DNA of 64,000 nt from Bradyrhizobium sp. CCBAU 53340 (GCF_015291645.1 NZ_CP030055.1:2170001-2234000), one strand, 5' to 3'. Shown: positions 1 to 8,072, numbered from the stretch's first letter. The notes: generated from the letters alone by a model not told the origin. Numbers and translations are program-made.

Positions 1-122
1 GGCGCTCGTTTCACAAGACCGCTCAAATTCGAGGTAAACGTCACGCAATCAAGGCTGAGGGCTCCAGCAAGCGCTGGCCGCGATTCGCGTCGAATCTCCG
101 GGTATCACCAGTGGCTGGATTA

Positions 123-1091
123 ATGTCCGACACAATTCACACGCTCTCGACGACGGGACTGACGCCAAAGCGACAGATCCAGAGCTGGGTCGACGGGCTG
201 ACGAGTCTGTGCGGACACTTCGATGTCGATCCGCTGGAGGCGTCGTCGCTCGAAGGGCGCATCGACTACACCACGGTCTCGCGCTTGAAGCTCTGCCAGA
301 TCGAGGTGAGCCAGCACCGCATCGCACACACGCTGGCGCGCGCCAAAGCCAACGAACATCCGTACATCAAGATCCACTTCCAGACCTACGGCGTGTCCTA
401 TTTCGAGCAGGAAGGCCGCCACATCGAATTGAACCCGGGCGACATCATCGCTTATGACGTCTCATGCCCGCATCTGATCGTCAGTCCCGCCTTCACCCGC
501 CACGACGTGGTGATCGTGCCGAAGGCACTGCTGCGCGATCGCGGATTCCCGTCGCAGCGCATGCCGGCCTGCAAGCTGTCGGCGAAGACGGGGACAGGAC
601 GGATCGCCCATGATTTCGTCCATGCTACGTTTGATGAGGCTGCAAAACTGTCGGCCAACAGTGCGGTCGGCGTTGCTGATTCACTGATCGACCTGTTGCT
701 GCTGCCGCTGCGCGAAGCCGACACGATGTTCGATCGCGTCGGGCCCGAGGCGATGTATGTGCGTGCCCAATTTTTCATCCGCGAGCACCTGCGCGATCCC
801 GATCTGTGCATCGATCAGATCTCCGCGGAGCTCGGCTGCTCCAAGCGCTACCTGCACATGCTGTTCTCCGAGCGCGGCACTACGGTGAGTGACTACATCT
901 GGCAGGCGCGCCTTCAGAACTGCCGCCAGGAGCTCGAGGCTCACGCCGGCAAGACCATCACCGATGTGGCGTTTTCCTGGGGCTTCTCGAGCTCGTCGCA
1001 TTTCAGTCGCGTATTCAGGAAATATTTCGGCGTGGTGCCGTCGTCGATCCACAAGGCACAGCAGGGCGCCGTGGCCGCGGACGAGACTTGA
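123..1091 (+). CDS. AraC-family transcriptional regulator
   Basis: A DNA-binding transcription regulator of about 322 residues. The N-terminal 200 residues look like an AraC-type ligand/cupin domain (HIELNPGDIIAYD is a typical cupin turn). The last 100 residues hold the double helix-turn-helix, with the family signature around DVAFSWGFSSSSHFSRVFRK followed by a Pro-containing turn. I prefer the ATG at 123 over an in-frame GTG at 111 because the protein then begins MSDTIHT. It is transcribed away from the xox operon, with one small membrane-protein gene between. Its ligand and targets cannot be read from the sequence. A role in the neighbouring alcohol-oxidation locus is possible but only by position. 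Confidence 0.9.
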   Translation: MSDTIHTLSTTGLTPKRQIQSWVDGLTSLCGHFDVDPLEASSLEGRIDYTTVSRLKLCQIEVSQHRIAHTLARAKANEHPYIKIHFQTYGVSYFEQEGRHIELNPGDIIAYDVSCPHLIVSPAFTRHDVVIVPKALLRDRGFPSQRMPACKLSAKTGTGRIAHDFVHATFDEAAKLSANSAVGVADSLIDLLLLPLREADTMFDRVGPEAMYVRAQFFIREHLRDPDLCIDQISAELGCSKRYLHMLFSERGTTVSDYIWQARLQNCRQELEAHAGKTITDVAFSWGFSSSSHFSRVFRKYFGVVPSSIHKAQQGAVAADET

Positions 1092-1102
1092 GCCGGCCCC
1101 GC

Positions 1103-1528
1103 TTAAGTCGGCATGGCGACGTAGGGAATGCTGCTCACGAGCGCCGTGACCAGTGCTGCATTGCAGAGCATTCCGCTCCAATGCATTCGACGTAGTCGGC
1201 GCACGGCATCAGCATCGCCCGCATCCCGGGCGCTGAGTTCGTTATCCATCCGTTGCATGAACCGGCTGCGTCCCCAGATTGCGAGGACCGCAATCGAGCC
1301 AATCGCTATGGCAAAGAGCGGACGACCGGCGATGACGAAAGCCGCAGTCGCAAAGATGCCGGTCACGCTCATCATCCTGAACTGGATGTTGAACATCCCG
1401 CGCAGCAACTGCGTGACGGGCGGAATGTCGAGCTTCACCAGCAGGAATGCGGGCGAAGCGAGCAGAAAATAGCCCATCGGAAACAGCAGGACGACCAGGG
1501 CGGCCACCGCGACAGCATCGGGTTTCAT
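1103..1528 (-). CDS. Small integral membrane protein, unknown function
   Basis: A protein of about 141 residues with three to four hydrophobic helices. The first follows MKPDAVAVAALVVLL, others cover the AIAIGSIAVLAIW region and the C-terminus. A charged loop (RDAGDADAVRRLRRMHW) sits before the last helix. The reading frame extends upstream to 1582, but that part has no hydrophobic or signal character, so the ATG at 1528 is chosen. It converges on the AraC-type gene with only 11 bp between the stops. No family is recognised. Confidence 0.6.
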   Translation of the reverse strand: MKPDAVAVAALVVLLFPMGYFLLASPAFLLVKLDIPPVTQLLRGMFNIQFRMMSVTGIFATAAFVIAGRPLFAIAIGSIAVLAIWGRSRFMQRMDNELSARDAGDADAVRRLRRMHWSGMLCNAALVTALVSSIPYVAMPT

Positions 1529-1687
1529 GCGCTCGGCCTTTCTCGTTCGGAGCGGAGAGGGACGCCCGGCGACAGCGCACAATGATAGCCGGTCAAGGCG
1601 CTTGCGACACTAGGCTTTGGTCGGATGCGAAGGGGGCGAGCCACCTGGCGTCCTCAGCCGCATCCCGCGTCATTTTCGGGATGCACG

Positions 1688-2614
1688 TCACCGCTGAATG
1701 ATCTTCGTCCAGACGTCGCCGAGAATGGCAGGTTCGCGCGGCGGCAGGTAGGTCAGGCCGGCCTGCTTGCCCAACTCAGCGATCTTGCCTTCGGCGGTGA
1801 GATCCGACAGGGCCTTGTCGACTGCCTCGATCAAGGCAGGATCGCTGCCAAGCCCGACATAGCCGCGATTGGCCCCGATCGGATAATAATAGCCGGATGC
1901 CGTGATCGCAGTCTCAGGACGCGCGGCGCGGTGCGCGTCGAAACGGGCAAGGTCGATCAAGGTCGCATCATAGTCGCCGCGATCGAGTGCGCCCAGGAGG
2001 TCGGCGCGGCCGGGGACGAGATGGGTGATGTTATCGATCAGCCGCCCCTTGTCGAAGGTCATCAGGATGGCGTCACCAAGCGATCCGCTTTCGATCGCGA
2101 GGCGAAGACCGGCGAGATCGCCGAGGTCACCGATCTTGCGGTCACGGGCCTTCGGGCCGAGCACGATGGTCATCGGCGAATAGACGTAAGGCCTGGTCGG
2201 CGCGAGCTCACCGAGCGCAACGCGGCGGCGTCGGTCGTCACGCGTGGCGCCCGCGAAGTCCGGCAGGCGCGCCGTCTTCATACCGGGCTTGACGAGCGAG
2301 TCCGTCGTCAGCGCATAGCCGCCGATCAGCGCGCAGCGCCCGTCCGAGAGCAGCGCATTGGCCTCGAGCTGCGGGCTGGAATCCTCATCCAGCTTGCTCT
2401 CGAACCACTGGATCTTGAGTGGGCGTCCCATCCGGTCCGCGATCGCCTGCGCCAGCAGGACGTCGAAACCAGAGTCCGGCTTGCCGCGATGGTGCGCCGA
2501 GAGCGGTGGTCGGTCCTCGTCGAGGCAGATGCTCAGGGGATCAGCCGCCCACGCCGCGGTCGCCGGCGCAGCGAGCATCATGGCAAGACCAAGCGCTGCG
2601 AGCCGGCGCCTCAT
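1688..2614 (-). CDS. xoxJ: XoxJ/MoxJ-like periplasmic substrate-binding protein
   Basis: A family-3-type periplasmic solute-binding protein of 308 residues with a clear signal peptide (MRRRLAALGLAMMLAAPATAAWA). Early mature motifs such as SICLDEDRPPLSAH and a later GLRLAIESGSLGDAILM fit the MoxJ/XoxJ branch associated with PQQ alcohol dehydrogenases. In characterised systems this protein is thought to help load or activate the dehydrogenase rather than import a nutrient. Its ATG overlaps the stop of the upstream cytochrome gene (ATGA), so it is the third gene of the xoxF-xoxG-xoxJ operon. The reading frame runs on upstream, but those 66 residues have no signal character. The family and gene order support the assignment. 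The exact activation role is inferred. Confidence 0.85.
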   Translation of the reverse strand: MRRRLAALGLAMMLAAPATAAWAADPLSICLDEDRPPLSAHHRGKPDSGFDVLLAQAIADRMGRPLKIQWFESKLDEDSSPQLEANALLSDGRCALIGGYALTTDSLVKPGMKTARLPDFAGATRDDRRRRVALGELAPTRPYVYSPMTIVLGPKARDRKIGDLGDLAGLRLAIESGSLGDAILMTFDKGRLIDNITHLVPGRADLLGALDRGDYDATLIDLARFDAHRAARPETAITASGYYYPIGANRGYVGLGSDPALIEAVDKALSDLTAEGKIAELGKQAGLTYLPPREPAILGDVWTKIIQR

Positions 2615-2964
2615 GGCTTCCTCCGACTCGAGATGAAGGCCCAGAGATTGCCGATGTCGTCGTCGCTCAAGATGTCGCCCCAGGGCGGCATCCTGTTGTT
2701 CTTGCCGTTCTTCACGGTCGTGACGAAGCGCGCCTTGTCGTCGGGAAAGGCGCGTAAATCCGGCGTGATGGTGCCGGAATTCATCATGTTGGGGCCGTGG
2801 CAGTGCGAGCATCGTTCGGCATAGGTGGACTTGCCGTGGTCGATCTGCGTCTGCAATGGATTGCCATTCGAATCATCCGCGGCACGAACAGTCGCCGCAA
2901 GCGCGACCGTCAGCACCGCGACGGTGGCGAGGATCGCCACCGTCTTGTGAGATGTGTCTCTCAA
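2611..2964 (-). CDS. xoxG: XoxG-like c-type cytochrome, electron acceptor of the PQQ dehydrogenase
   Basis: A 117-residue exported monohaem cytochrome c. A signal peptide (residues 1-28, ending VRAA) precedes the haem-attachment motif CSHCH at residues 52-56. A likely axial Met lies in NNRMPPWG. It sits 12 bp after xoxF and overlaps xoxJ by 4 bp, the usual xoxFGJ order. It should accept electrons from the reduced PQQ enzyme and pass them to the terminal oxidase chain. At about 90 mature residues it is smaller than many XoxG/MxaG cytochromes, so it may belong to a compact subgroup. Confidence 0.88.
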   Translation of the reverse strand: MRDTSHKTVAILATVAVLTVALAATVRAADDSNGNPLQTQIDHGKSTYAERCSHCHGPNMMNSGTITPDLRAFPDDKARFVTTVKNGKNNRMPPWGDILSDDDIGNLWAFISSRRKP

Positions 2965-2976
2965 CGTCTCTTGCCG

Positions 2977-4641
2977 TTATTGCTTCACTGCAAAGACCCA
3001 GAGCGAGCCGCCGGGCGGCACCTTGGCCAGCCGTTCGTCGCCGGAAAACAGCGAGTAAACGCCGCCATAGCCAGAGGTGACGGCGACGTACTGCACGCCG
3101 TCCTGCTGCCATGTCACCGGCTGTCCCTCGATGCCGGAGCCGGTCTGAAACTGCCACAGCTTCTTGCCGCTGTCGGCATCGAAGGCCTCGAACTCGCCGG
3201 TCAGCGCGCCCGTGAACACGACGCCGCCCGCGGTCGACAGCACGCCGGAGAAGCGTGGAATGTCGGAGGCGGCTTCCCACTTCGCCTTGCCGGTCATCGG
3301 ATCGATCGCCTTCAGATGACCGCGCGCACCGTCACCGAACTCCCAGGGATCGGTGAGGTCCATGCCGAGATACCATTCACCCTGCTTGAAGGTGACGGGC
3401 TCGGCCTTGTACTTGCCGCCGAAGGCGAGCGTGTTGGCGTAGGCGAGGCCGGTCTGCGGATTGAACGACATCGGCTCCCAGTTCTTGCCGCCGAGGATCG
3501 ACGGATAGACCGTGACCTTCTTGCCCTCGCGCGCGTCCTTGGCGACGTCGGTCTCGACCGGACGGCCGGTCTTCATGTCGACGCTCGTTGCCCAGTTGAC
3601 CTTCACGTAAGGATTGGCAGCGAGCAGCTTGCCGTTGGTCCGGTCGAGCACATAGAAGAAGCCGTTGCGGTTGGCGTCCATCAGCACCTTGGTCGGCTTG
3701 CCCTCGACGTTCATGTCGGCGAGGACCATCTCGGCCACGCTGTCATAGTCGAACGGGTTGTTCGGCGAGAACTGATAGTGCCACTTGATCTTGCCGGTCT
3801 TGGGATCCATCGCCAGCACTGAGCAGGTGTAGAGGTTGTCGCCGGGACGCACCGCCGAATTGAACGGTCCGGGATTGCCGATGCCCCAATAGACCGTGTT
3901 CAGCTCCGGATCGTAGGAGCCCGTGATCCAGGTCGAGCCGCCGCCGAGCTTCCAGGTATCGCCTTTCCAGGTGTCGCCGCCGGGCTCGTCCGGCGAGGGG
4001 ATCGAATGGGTACGCCAGAGATGCTTGCCTGTTGCCGGATCCCAGCCGTCGATGAACCCGCGGGTGCCGAACTCGGCGCCGGAGATACCGGTGATGACGA
4101 CACCGTCGGCGACCAGCGGGGCCACCGTCATCGAATAGCCTTCCTTGATGTCGGCCGCCTTCTGCCGCCAGAGCTCCTTGCCGTCCTTGGCATCAATCGC
4201 GATCACGTTGGCGTCGAGTGTGGTGCGAAACAGCTTGCCGTCATAGAGCGCCGCGCCGCGGTTGATGATGCCGCAGCAGACGATGCGCGGCGTCTCGGCG
4301 GGATATTCGATCTTGGATTTCCAGATCTGCTTGCCGGTCTTGGCGTCGACCGCCATGGTCGCATTGTGGGAGGTCACGTAGATTACGCCCTGGTACACCA
4401 GCGGCTGCGATTCCTCGCTACGATCGTCGTTGAAGGAGTAATTCCAGACCGGGACGAGGTTCTTGACGGTGTCCTTGTTGATCTGGTTCAGCGTCGAGAA
4501 ACGCTGCAGATTGTAGCCCATCCCGTAATTGAGAACGTTCGACGTATCGGTTGCGCCCTTGACCAGCTGATCGGTCGTTTGTGCGCTCGCAACCGAGCAT
4601 GCGAAGATGACGAGGCTCGCGGCCATCGCAAAACGTTTCAT
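2977..4641 (-). CDS. xoxF: PQQ-dependent alcohol (methanol) dehydrogenase, lanthanide type
   Basis: A periplasmic quinoprotein of 554 residues that oxidises methanol or another primary alcohol. The sequence shows a signal peptide ending ASAQ, repeated beta-propeller blades (TGK-x-LW type) and the vicinal disulphide Cys122-Cys123. The expected metal/PQQ ligands are present: Glu190 in GISGAEFG, Asn256 in GIGNPGPFN and Asp298. Asp300, two residues after the catalytic Asp (NPFDYDS), is the mark of lanthanide-using XoxF/ExaF enzymes; calcium enzymes have a small residue there. I chose the ATG at 4641 because GGGAGG lies just upstream and the signal peptide starts there. It is shorter than the usual 590-600 residues of XoxF. 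The physiological substrate is inferred, not shown. Confidence 0.9.
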   Translation of the reverse strand: MKRFAMAASLVIFACSVASAQTTDQLVKGATDTSNVLNYGMGYNLQRFSTLNQINKDTVKNLVPVWNYSFNDDRSEESQPLVYQGVIYVTSHNATMAVDAKTGKQIWKSKIEYPAETPRIVCCGIINRGAALYDGKLFRTTLDANVIAIDAKDGKELWRQKAADIKEGYSMTVAPLVADGVVITGISGAEFGTRGFIDGWDPATGKHLWRTHSIPSPDEPGGDTWKGDTWKLGGGSTWITGSYDPELNTVYWGIGNPGPFNSAVRPGDNLYTCSVLAMDPKTGKIKWHYQFSPNNPFDYDSVAEMVLADMNVEGKPTKVLMDANRNGFFYVLDRTNGKLLAANPYVKVNWATSVDMKTGRPVETDVAKDAREGKKVTVYPSILGGKNWEPMSFNPQTGLAYANTLAFGGKYKAEPVTFKQGEWYLGMDLTDPWEFGDGARGHLKAIDPMTGKAKWEAASDIPRFSGVLSTAGGVVFTGALTGEFEAFDADSGKKLWQFQTGSGIEGQPVTWQQDGVQYVAVTSGYGGVYSLFSGDERLAKVPPGGSLWVFAVKQ

Positions 4642-4982
4642 CCGTTCCTCCCAATATGCGCGCCTTTTGACGCTGCGATCGCAACACTCTGTCGGAAACC
4701 AAAACGCGTCAATACGAAAGTCGAAAGTGGCTTGCCGAATGTTGGACGTCGGAGGGCGGTCACCTGACGGAAACCTGACGATCGACTCCTTCACTTGTGC
4801 GCAGGCGCTGGAAAATTCCGCGGCATGAAGTTGTGCTCGCGTGGGTGCTGCAACCGAAGCTGTTGGGTTCCGCCAGTTGTGCAGTGCGCAGATTGCAATT
4901 CCGGGCTTGAATCGGGGCAGGCTTGTGGACTTATGTCGTTTTCGATCCCGCCCGAATCGGGACTCATGTCAGGGAGGTTTTC
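4642..4982. promoter_or_regulatory. Divergent intergenic region between xoxF and lanM
   Basis: These 341 bp hold the control regions of both the xox operon (minus) and lanM (plus). GGGAGG precedes xoxF, and AGGGAGG at 4971-4977 precedes lanM. Direct repeats of CGAAAGT lie near 4715-4727 and of CCTGACG near 4762-4780. GAATCGGG occurs twice, near 4910 and 4954, on the lanM side. I see no convincing gene. No -35/-10 pair could be assigned with confidence. Confidence 0.6.
4951..4961. promoter_or_regulatory. Candidate operator CCCGAATCGGG upstream of lanM
   Basis: A perfect inverted repeat of CCCGA/TCGGG with a single central base lies 22 bp before the lanM start codon. The same half-sites recur as two palindromes in front of the TonB receptor gene (23251-23287). 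CCCGAATCG, one half plus the centre, occurs at 5967-5975 upstream of pqqA. Sharing of the half-site across lanthanide genes is what suggests an operator; no regulator is identified. Confidence 0.4.
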
Positions 4983-5375
4983 ATGATGTCGCGTCGCTCT
5001 GTTGCGCTTGCACTCACGATCGCAATGCTGTCGGGTCCGGCCTGGTCGGCATCCGGCGGCGTCGTCAAAATGTTCGATACCGACAATGACGGCACGCTCG
5101 ATCTTGCCGAGGCGAAGAAGGCGGCCGCCGCGTTGTTCGCAAAGCTCGATCCCGACCATGACGGGACGCTCGACGTGCGCGAATTGCGCGGACGGCTGAC
5201 GGCAAAGGAACTCGCGGCCGCAGATCCCGATCACGATGGGACCCTCACGCTCGACGAATATCTTGCCGTGGTTGAGCAGCGCTTCAACGCAGCCAATCCC
5301 GACAAGGATGGAACGCTGGATGCGAAGGAGCTGAAATCGCGCGCCGGCCGTGCACTGCTACGCCTGCTGCGATAA
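4983..5375 (+). CDS. lanM: Lanmodulin, periplasmic lanthanide-binding EF-hand protein
   Basis: A 130-residue exported protein with four EF-hand loops: residues 32-43 (DTDNDGTLDLAE), 56-67 (DPDHDGTLDVRE), 81-92 (DPDHDGTLTLDE) and 105-116 (NPDKDGTLDAKE). Pro at loop position 2, Asp at position 9, only 12-13 residues between loops and Asn as first residue of the fourth loop are hallmarks of lanmodulin, not of calmodulin-like proteins. A signal peptide ends near AWSAS. The C-terminus SRAGRALLRLLR also resembles known lanmodulins. AGGGAGG is 5 bp before the ATG at 4983 and 8 bp before a second ATG at 4986. Loop 1 has Thr instead of Pro at position 2, and loop 3 has Thr instead of Asp at position 9. 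The gene is divergent from xoxF. Confidence 0.93.
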   Translation: MMSRRSVALALTIAMLSGPAWSASGGVVKMFDTDNDGTLDLAEAKKAAAALFAKLDPDHDGTLDVRELRGRLTAKELAAADPDHDGTLTLDEYLAVVEQRFNAANPDKDGTLDAKELKSRAGRALLRLLR

Positions 5376-5499
5376 GCGGACGGCCGGCAGGCCGGAATTC
5401 TGCCCTGCAATTCGGAACATCGGCCGATTCGACCTGTTCTTCTCGACATTCCGCGCGACGCTGGCGTCGTGCGGCGGGGCGAACAAGGAGATGAAGCAG

Positions 5500-5829
5500 A
5501 TGAACACGAAACGATCCATTCTCGTTGTATGCGCGATCCTGACGCTGAGCGCCGGCTCGGCGATGGCGGGCCCCTGCAACACCGGCAGCACTGCGAGCGA
5601 CAAGGACGCCGGCTCTGGTCCTGTCACGGTAGGCTCGGCGCAGTCCCATCCATCTGACGCCGCGGGCAATACCGGTCAGCACCCGCCGACCAGCACGATG
5701 AATCGCGCAAGCGGCGAAACGCCGGCGTCGTCCGAGGATGCACAGCGTCAGATGCAAGGCCAGCCGACGGCGGCTCAAAAGGCCGAAGGTGCCAAGCCGA
5801 ATGCGATGGCATCAGACCAGGGCTGCTGA
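5500..5829 (+). CDS. Small exported protein, unknown function
   Basis: A 109-residue protein with a signal peptide (MNTKRSILVVCAILTLSAG, cleavage after SAMA). It has a low-complexity hydrophilic mature part rich in Ser, Thr, Gly, Ala and Gln. Single Cys residues lie near the mature start (GPCNTG) and at the very C-terminus (DQGC). An in-frame ATG at 5491 directly abuts AAGGAG, so the ATG at 5500, 9 bp from that site, is the better start. It lies between lanM and pqqA on the same strand. No domain is recognised. The two terminal Cys residues could form a disulphide. Confidence 0.7.
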   Translation: MNTKRSILVVCAILTLSAGSAMAGPCNTGSTASDKDAGSGPVTVGSAQSHPSDAAGNTGQHPPTSTMNRASGETPASSEDAQRQMQGQPTAAQKAEGAKPNAMASDQGC

Positions 5830-6050
5830 CAGCGAAGCGTAGCTGTATCGAGACCTTCGCGGCATCGCGCAAGGCGGTCCCCAAGGGTCGCGCTTGACCA
5901 CGAGAGAACTGGCTTTGCCCGAGAGAGAAATGCTGCCGCGAAGAATCGGCATGGACTCGCTTGATGCCCGAATCGAAGCTTGAACTGTCTGGGGCGCCGC
6001 CCTAGGTTTTGCCCGGCGCGATGTCGCGCTCAATAATTGGGGAGACCCGA

Positions 6051-6131
6051 ATGGCCTGGAAAGCTCCGAAGATCGTGGAAGTGCCGGTCGGCATGGAAAT
6101 CAACATGTACGCCTGCGCTGCGCGCAAGTAA
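6051..6131 (+). CDS. pqqA: PqqA, precursor peptide of pyrroloquinoline quinone
   Basis: A 26-residue peptide beginning MAWKAPKIVEVPVGMEIN and ending MYACAARK. The Glu16-x-x-x-Tyr20 pair in MEINMYA is the substrate pair that PqqE cross-links in PQQ synthesis. Length and C-terminus match PqqA exactly. GGGGAG lies 7 bp upstream. No pqqB, C, D or E follows; a strong hairpin lies immediately downstream and the next gene is a putative outer-membrane protein. This is therefore a stand-alone copy that would need PqqBCDE from elsewhere. Its place beside xoxF and lanM fits the supply of PQQ to the dehydrogenase. Confidence 0.95.
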   Translation: MAWKAPKIVEVPVGMEINMYACAARK

Positions 6132-6141
6132 GATTGACGAC

Positions 6142-6183
6142 CTGCCGCGGCTTCGATGGCAGATGCCATCGAAGCCGTGGCAG
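6142..6183 (+). terminator. Strong hairpin after pqqA
   Basis: A 20-bp stem (6142-6161 with 6164-6183, one G-T wobble) with almost no loop starts 10 bp after the pqqA stop codon. It is followed by a short T run. It could terminate the pqqA transcript or protect its 3' end, which suits a peptide needed in large amounts. Confidence 0.7.
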
Positions 6184-6352
6184 TGTTTCGGAGATGATGT
6201 CCCGGTGCGTTCGATGTCGATGGCAGGGGCGCAGTCGATCCGGCTTCCGCGCGCCCGCGCCAAAATCCCCACCTCGCATTTCACCATTGTGTTACGCTGA
6301 CGCCCGTCAGCGCTGCTTCCGCATTAAGCCGGCCGCGCCTTTGGGACTTGGG

Positions 6353-7222
6353 ATGCGCGTCGGAGCCTGTAAATCCTGGAGATTGGTTGCGTGCCTTGTC
6401 GCCCTTGCGCCGGCATATGCGAGCGCCGAGGAGGGGTTTGATACCGAGCACATCTTCGGTTTCATGATCGGCAGCGATGTGGGCAATCCTGGCGAGCGCG
6501 AATTCCAGACCCAGACGACGGGACGGTTCGGCAAGGGCGGGAGCACCTATCGTGCCCTCGAGCACGAGGTCGAGATTGAAATCGTCCCGCTGCCGAATTT
6601 CCGCATCGAGGTCGGCGGCACGACCACGCTGCACGACATCACGGGCGTGCCTGACATCGATGATCGCCGCCAGGTCAACTTCCAGGGCGCCTCGCTCGAC
6701 CTGCGTTATCGCCTGCTCGACCGTGAGAATGCTCCGTTCGGGATGACCATCGCCGCCGAAACCCACGGCGACCGCATCGACGAGGTCAGCGGTGCGAAGG
6801 GGCGGATGTACGGCACGGACTTCACGCTTGCCTTCGATCGCGAACTGATCCCGAACTTCGCGGTCGGCGCGCTCAATCTGATTTACCAACCGGAATGGGC
6901 GCGCTTCGAGGTGAGCGGGCTGTCCGAGAAAAGCTCGACCATCGGCGCGGCCTTCGCCGGCATGGTGCGCGTGCGCCCAAACGTGCTGCTCGGCGGGGAG
7001 ATGCGCTACTTCCTCCGATATGAGGGCATCGGCCTCGGCGAGTTCTCGGGGCAAGCCCTGTTCGTCGGTCCAACCACCTATCTCCAGCTCTCGGAGCAAT
7101 CGCGGCTCACCCTGAGCTGGAGCATGCAGGCCTGGGGCCGTCCGGCGGGATCGGGAGCCAATCTCGATCTCGTCAATTTCGAGCGCCATCAGGCGCGGCT
7201 GGTGTTCGGGATCAACTTCTAG
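6353..7222 (+). CDS. Putative outer-membrane beta-barrel protein
   Basis: A 289-residue protein with a signal peptide (MRVGACKSWRLVACLVALAPAYASA). The mature chain is built of alternating short strands ending in aromatic residues, for example LIYQPEWARFEV, EMRYFLRYEG and LTLSWSMQAWG. It closes with a C-terminal Phe (RLVFGINF), the usual barrel insertion signal. These features support an outer-membrane barrel; no specific family or substrate is recognised. The frame is open upstream to 6134 but that part overlaps the pqqA hairpin and has no signal, so the ATG at 6353 is chosen. Its location between pqqA and further quinoprotein genes suggests a role at the envelope in this system, by position only. 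Confidence 0.7.
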   Translation: MRVGACKSWRLVACLVALAPAYASAEEGFDTEHIFGFMIGSDVGNPGEREFQTQTTGRFGKGGSTYRALEHEVEIEIVPLPNFRIEVGGTTTLHDITGVPDIDDRRQVNFQGASLDLRYRLLDRENAPFGMTIAAETHGDRIDEVSGAKGRMYGTDFTLAFDRELIPNFAVGALNLIYQPEWARFEVSGLSEKSSTIGAAFAGMVRVRPNVLLGGEMRYFLRYEGIGLGEFSGQALFVGPTTYLQLSEQSRLTLSWSMQAWGRPAGSGANLDLVNFERHQARLVFGINF

Positions 7223-7327
7223 CAAAGCGGGTTCCCCGCCCATTTCTCACGCCAGATTGAAACTTCCCGCTGCTGGAAACGTAGCCCTTTGTGCTAGTCT
7301 CAATCGCTCCCGCGAGAGGATCTCTGC

Positions 7328-7537
7328 ATGAACCCGATCGACCTGGTGGTGACTGTTTGCGCGGTGCTCTCGCCTGCGACCTGCGAGGAGCAGCATCTGG
7401 TGTTCAACTTTGGCGGCTCGCCGGCGCAATGCTCCATGGCCGCGCCGCCCTACATCGCGCAATGGGTCGGCGAACATCCGAAATGGCAGGCGGTGCGCTG
7501 GCGCTGCGAATATCCGCACCCGAATGACAAAGCCTGA
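7328..7537 (+). CDS. Small conserved-type protein, unknown function
   Basis: A 69-residue protein with Cys in CAVLSPATCEE, a further Cys in AQCSMAA and one near the C-terminus (RWRCEYP), plus several Trp (WVGEHPKWQAVRW). GAGAGGA lies just before the ATG. The hydrophobic N-terminus is short and may not be a cleaved signal. It resembles small Cys/Trp proteins common in rhizobial genomes, but no function is known to me. Confidence 0.65.
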   Translation: MNPIDLVVTVCAVLSPATCEEQHLVFNFGGSPAQCSMAAPPYIAQWVGEHPKWQAVRWRCEYPHPNDKA

Positions 7538-7554
7538 CGCGTTACTCTAAGCTT

Positions 7555-7662
7555 CTCATGGTGAGGAGCGCGGAACGCGCGTCTCGAACCATGAAGGCCC
7601 CGCTGCGGCATCCGGGCCTTTCATCCTTCGAGACGCCTGCTCCGCAGGCTCCTCAGGATGAG
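7555..7662. repeat. Intergenic palindromic repeat
   Basis: Two arms face each other: CTCATGGTGAGGAGCG through CATGAAGGCCC on the left, and GGGCCTTTCATCCTTCGAG through CTCAGGATGAG on the right. Large hairpin-forming repeats of this kind are frequent between genes in bradyrhizobia. It separates convergent genes and may act as a terminator. Confidence 0.7.
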
Positions 7663-7671
7663 GAGAGGGAG

Positions 7672-8025
7672 CTACTTCGTGCAGTCCTTCAGATCCTTGT
7701 CGGCGATCGAGAACACAGCATCGGCCTTGATGTCGATGTCGCGCACGACGCATTGCCGTGAGTTGGGATAGCTGACCTTGGCGTCGTAACGACCGGGCTC
7801 GATGCCGGTGATGCGCAGCCGCTCGTCGTGGTCGACCTCCTTGTCCTTGTCGTTCAGGCACTGGTTCGGTCCCCAGTCGGTCTTGCCTGATGGCGCGAGC
7901 TGGAAGCCGGAGATCGTCTCGCTCGTCAAATTCCAGAGCCGGATGCCCTTGCCCTTGGCCTGCGCGAGCGCCGCGCCCGGCATCGCAACCAACAGGATGC
8001 CGATCGCAATCAGCTGACGGCGCAT
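7672..8025 (-). CDS. Exported protein of unknown function in the quinoprotein locus
   Basis: A 117-residue protein with a signal peptide (MRRQLIAIGILLVAMPGAALAQ). The small, probably beta-rich mature domain contains KGIRLWNLTSETISGF, two Asp-rich turns (NDKDKEVDHDERLRI and ADKDLKDC) and Cys in NQCLND, RQCVVRD and at the C-terminus. I chose the ATG at 8025; GGGAGG lies upstream, and the extra residues of the longer frame lack signal character. It follows the NitT/TauT-type ABC operon on the same strand after about 45 bp and may be its last gene. The Asp clusters might bind a metal, which is speculation. Confidence 0.7.
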   Translation of the reverse strand: MRRQLIAIGILLVAMPGAALAQAKGKGIRLWNLTSETISGFQLAPSGKTDWGPNQCLNDKDKEVDHDERLRITGIEPGRYDAKVSYPNSRQCVVRDIDIKADAVFSIADKDLKDCTK

Positions 8026-8072
8026 GGTGACCTCCCTCGACAATCTCTGATGATGCAGTTGACCACGAGTTT

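Noticed and set aside
4983..5375. EF-hand protein as a calmodulin-like calcium protein
   Set aside because: Pro at loop position 2, 12-13-residue spacing between loops, a signal peptide and the adjacent xoxF point to lanmodulin.
6142..6183. Hairpin as an operator for the 6353 gene
   Set aside because: The stem is 20 bp with almost no loop and lies 10 bp after pqqA, far from the next start codon, which fits termination or transcript protection better.
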